Assembly: GCA_050291365.1 (NCBI GenBank)
Contig: JBNKJS010000034.1
Coordinates: forward strand, 1 to 23,643
Source of the DNA: JAAGZL01 sp050291365
GTDB taxonomy: Bacteria; Pseudomonadota; Gammaproteobacteria; Chromatiales; Chromatiaceae
Length of the DNA: 23,643 bases
Direction: 5' to 3'
Below the pieces are notes generated by a model that saw only the letters and a list, made by a program, of their open reading frames with translations, did no database searches and was not told where the DNA came from. The stretch's first letter is position 1. Each line of letters begins with the position of its first letter. Shown one piece after another: positions 21,611-23,643 of the stretch. Position numbers and translations under genes: made by a program.

Positions 21611-23029
21611 ATGAAGTACAAAAACAGTTCCAGAAAAAAAACAAAGCGCCATACTCTCCCCTGCCATTTGGCCTCAAGATGTTTGACCGCCCTTCTCTTC
21701 TTAATCGCATATTCATCCCTAGCAACTGCTGAAACTGTCCGCTATAACCTGGAACAAGCCACCGCTGTAGCGCTGGAGAACAATCGCCTGCGTACCATCT
21801 CCCAGCAGTCTCTAGCTATAGCCGAGGCTCAATACCGCCAGGCTGCCTCCAGCTACTGGCCCACCCTGAGCCTGAACGCAAGCATTATGCGCCGTGATGA
21901 TAAAGCGGTATTCGAATACCCGGAGCAAACAATTAACTCTCCCCCGTTCCCGCCCCTGACCGTACCCGCACGCGAGATCGAAATAATGGGCCGAGATACC
22001 AGTATATATTCACTGGACCTTACCTACCCTCTCTACACCGGCGGCAAACGTTCCAGCATGGTCAAACAAGCAAAGATCGGTGTGGATATCGCCACCCGGG
22101 AGGTTAGGCGTACAAACCTCCAGGTGGTGCAGGATGTAAAACGCTATTTTTATGCCGCACTCTACACCCAACAACTGGTTGGACTGGCCGAAGATATCGT
22201 CCTATCCTTTGAAGTGTTACAAGACATCACCCAGACCTTTTTTGAAAAGGGATCAAACTCGGTCAACAAGCTTGATCTGTTACAAATCAAACTGGCTCAC
22301 AACTTGGCCCAGTCCACCCTGGCTGAACTCAAATCCAAACATGAGGCAGCACTTTCCGCCCTCTCTTTCACCATGGGACTGGATTGGCGCGAGCAGATTC
22401 GGCTTAGTACAGAAACCTATCCCGCCACTCTCGACTCTGACAGTCTCAACCGTTTGATTGAGCAGGCGTTGAATTTTAATCCTGAGGTCGAAAAGCTGAC
22501 ATTGGCAGTGGAATCCAGTGCAGCAAAGGTCCAGGAAGCCAAAAGCGGTTACTTACCCACCATCTCGCTGGTGGGATCCTATGACCGTTTTAACAACAAC
22601 CTCAACACCGGACTGGACAATAAAACCAACCGTAACTCCTGGATGATCGGTATAGCCTTTCAGATGAATCTGTTCGATGGTGGTTCCACCAAACACAAGG
22701 TTTCCCAAGCCAAGGTCGAGCAGGCCCGGATGCAGCAACAGCGTCTATTGGTCAGCGATAGCGTAGCTAATCAGGTGAAGAGTCTGTTCCTGAAGATCCA
22801 GGCGGCCCAAAAACAGATCAAGATCAATCAACAAACCAAAGAGCTCGCCAAGGAAAACCGGGATCTGACCAGCCGCGCCTATCGAACTGGTTCGGCCGAT
22901 ACGCAAAAAGTCATCGAAGCCAACCTGTTTGATGCCATGATCCGGGCCAATTACTACCGGGCCAAGCATGAGCAGGCGCTGCACTTGGCAGAAATCTCCT
23001 ATCTGTTGGGCAAAGAGGCCGTAGAATAA
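21611..23029 (+). CDS. TolC-family outer-membrane channel protein
   Basis: The 472-aa outer-membrane efflux or type I secretion channel subunit works as a trimer spanning the periplasm. A signal peptide with a basic start (KYKNSSRKKTKRH) and a hydrophobic core (TALLFLIAYSSL) ends near ATAE. Two OEP repeats follow. Typical fragments include AVALENNRL, YPLYTGGKRSSMV and, in the second half, FQMNLFDGGSTKHKVSQAK, with long helical arms. An upstream GTG at 21560 would extend it by 17 residues; the ATG is preferred because the signal peptide begins there, but its ribosome site is weak. The downstream PhnD-like gene begins 14 bp after the stop, suggesting co-transcription. Confidence 0.88.
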   Translation: MKYKNSSRKKTKRHTLPCHLASRCLTALLFLIAYSSLATAETVRYNLEQATAVALENNRLRTISQQSLAIAEAQYRQAASSYWPTLSLNASIMRRDDKAVFEYPEQTINSPPFPPLTVPAREIEIMGRDTSIYSLDLTYPLYTGGKRSSMVKQAKIGVDIATREVRRTNLQVVQDVKRYFYAALYTQQLVGLAEDIVLSFEVLQDITQTFFEKGSNSVNKLDLLQIKLAHNLAQSTLAELKSKHEAALSALSFTMGLDWREQIRLSTETYPATLDSDSLNRLIEQALNFNPEVEKLTLAVESSAAKVQEAKSGYLPTISLVGSYDRFNNNLNTGLDNKTNRNSWMIGIAFQMNLFDGGSTKHKVSQAKVEQARMQQQRLLVSDSVANQVKSLFLKIQAAQKQIKINQQTKELAKENRDLTSRAYRTGSADTQKVIEANLFDAMIRANYYRAKHEQALHLAEISYLLGKEAVE

Positions 23030-23043
23030 CTTGTGGGGTTAGT

Positions 23044-23643
23044 GTGATACTGAATCGTCATTATTTACTTGCCGCATGTTTAGCTCTGCTGTGGTTGATG
23101 CCAGGCAGCGCTATGAGCGAAGCAGAGCGGCCCTATCCACCCATCAGGGCGGCGGCTGGCCATGAGGTCCTTTTCAACACCTCAGTGACTGATGCGGAGA
23201 TCGTATTCAAGAAGATCTTTAATGAATTGCTGGCAGAGGCAAACGAAAGCCTAACCGTAAAGATATACGATAACAATGAAACACTAATTAATGATTTCAA
23301 AAATGGAAGGGTTGAAGTATTACTCACTGATAGCCTGAGTTTTATTGAACTGGAAGACCTGATCCACCCCGACAGCCGCATCATTGTCCAAAGAGGTCCC
23401 TCACCGAAACAACGTTATTTGATCCTGGGGCGCAGGGGCGACAAAGAGATAAGCCTCTCCAGTCTGCGCAATCGCAAATTAAGTATTGCTAGAGGACATC
23501 TTGTCGCCAAGCGTTTTCTGGATGTAACCTTATTGCAACAGGGATTGCCGATAACAGACAGTTTCTTCAGCAACATAGATATGAAGAAGAGTAGCAATAC
23601 CGCTATTATCGATCTCTATTTTGGCAAGGTCGATTTGGTTGTG
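23044..23643 (+). CDS. PhnD-like periplasmic binding protein, 3' end outside window
   Basis: An open frame of 200 codons runs from GTG 23044 to the window edge with no stop. The signal peptide is clear (ILNRHYLLAACLALLWLMPGSAMS). The mature part resembles phosphate/phosphonate-type (PhnD) substrate-binding proteins: VEVLLTDSLSFIELE near the first strand, GRRGDKEISLSSLRNRKLSI, and GKVDLVV at the edge. Such domains are often joined to, or encoded with, sensor or c-di-GMP proteins, so it may be the input part of something longer. It sits 14 bp after the TolC-type gene, with TTGTGGGG as a weak ribosome site. Confidence 0.75.
   Translation, partial: MILNRHYLLAACLALLWLMPGSAMSEAERPYPPIRAAAGHEVLFNTSVTDAEIVFKKIFNELLAEANESLTVKIYDNNETLINDFKNGRVEVLLTDSLSFIELEDLIHPDSRIIVQRGPSPKQRYLILGRRGDKEISLSSLRNRKLSIARGHLVAKRFLDVTLLQQGLPITDSFFSNIDMKKSSNTAIIDLYFGKVDLVV

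Overview
The window looks like a gammaproteobacterial chromosome, possibly a chemolithoautotroph. It has [NiFe]-hydrogenase maturation genes with a HupE-type permease, trhP, a TolC-type channel, a cyanate-use operon and a PEP-CTERM-like secreted protein. The genus cannot be fixed from the sequence. No rRNA, tRNA, CRISPR array, transposase or integrase gene was seen.

Region 1 (1-3142) is a run of short AT-rich plus-strand genes separated by attC-like recombination sites. It is an integron cassette array with no integrase in view (a CALIN). Cargo includes small membrane proteins, a zinc-ribbon membrane protein and a K+-channel-like protein with an odd selectivity filter. Region 2 (3143-5913) holds a small phospholipase-A2-like lipoprotein, a secreted PEP-CTERM-like protein and a secreted protein of unknown function.

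Region 3 (6063-12046) is a cyanate island. A minus-strand operon encodes a Tat-exported substrate-binding protein, a permease, an ATPase and cyanase (cynS). A divergent sigma54 activator with PAS, AAA+ and Fis-type HTH domains is encoded next to it. The intergenic region carries a good sigma54 promoter facing the operon, and three repeated palindromes 80-140 bp upstream of it that look like enhancer sites. Together they form a self-contained cyanate uptake, hydrolysis and control module.

Region 4 (12250-15166) is an AT-rich plus-strand island: a 55-aa protein, a MerR regulator whose C-terminal domain is homologous to that 55-aa protein, a membrane protein, and an rsgA-like GTPase gene broken by two frameshifts. 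Region 5 (15172-18721, minus strand) is hypABCDE, preceded by hupE and a HIT-family gene. Region 6 (19856-23643) has an inverted pair of REP-like repeats, trhP, a TolC-family gene, and the start of a PhnD-like periplasmic binding protein that runs off the window.

The most unusual feature ties these regions together. The last 50-155 bp of hypE are repeated three more times downstream of hypE, in the same orientation, near 4866, 5909 and 12250. Each copy still reads as a HypE C-terminus. One copy differs from the intact hypE end by three changes in 122 bp, all synonymous. These direct repeats bound the successive islands, as if the hypE 3' end has been used repeatedly as an integration or exchange site.
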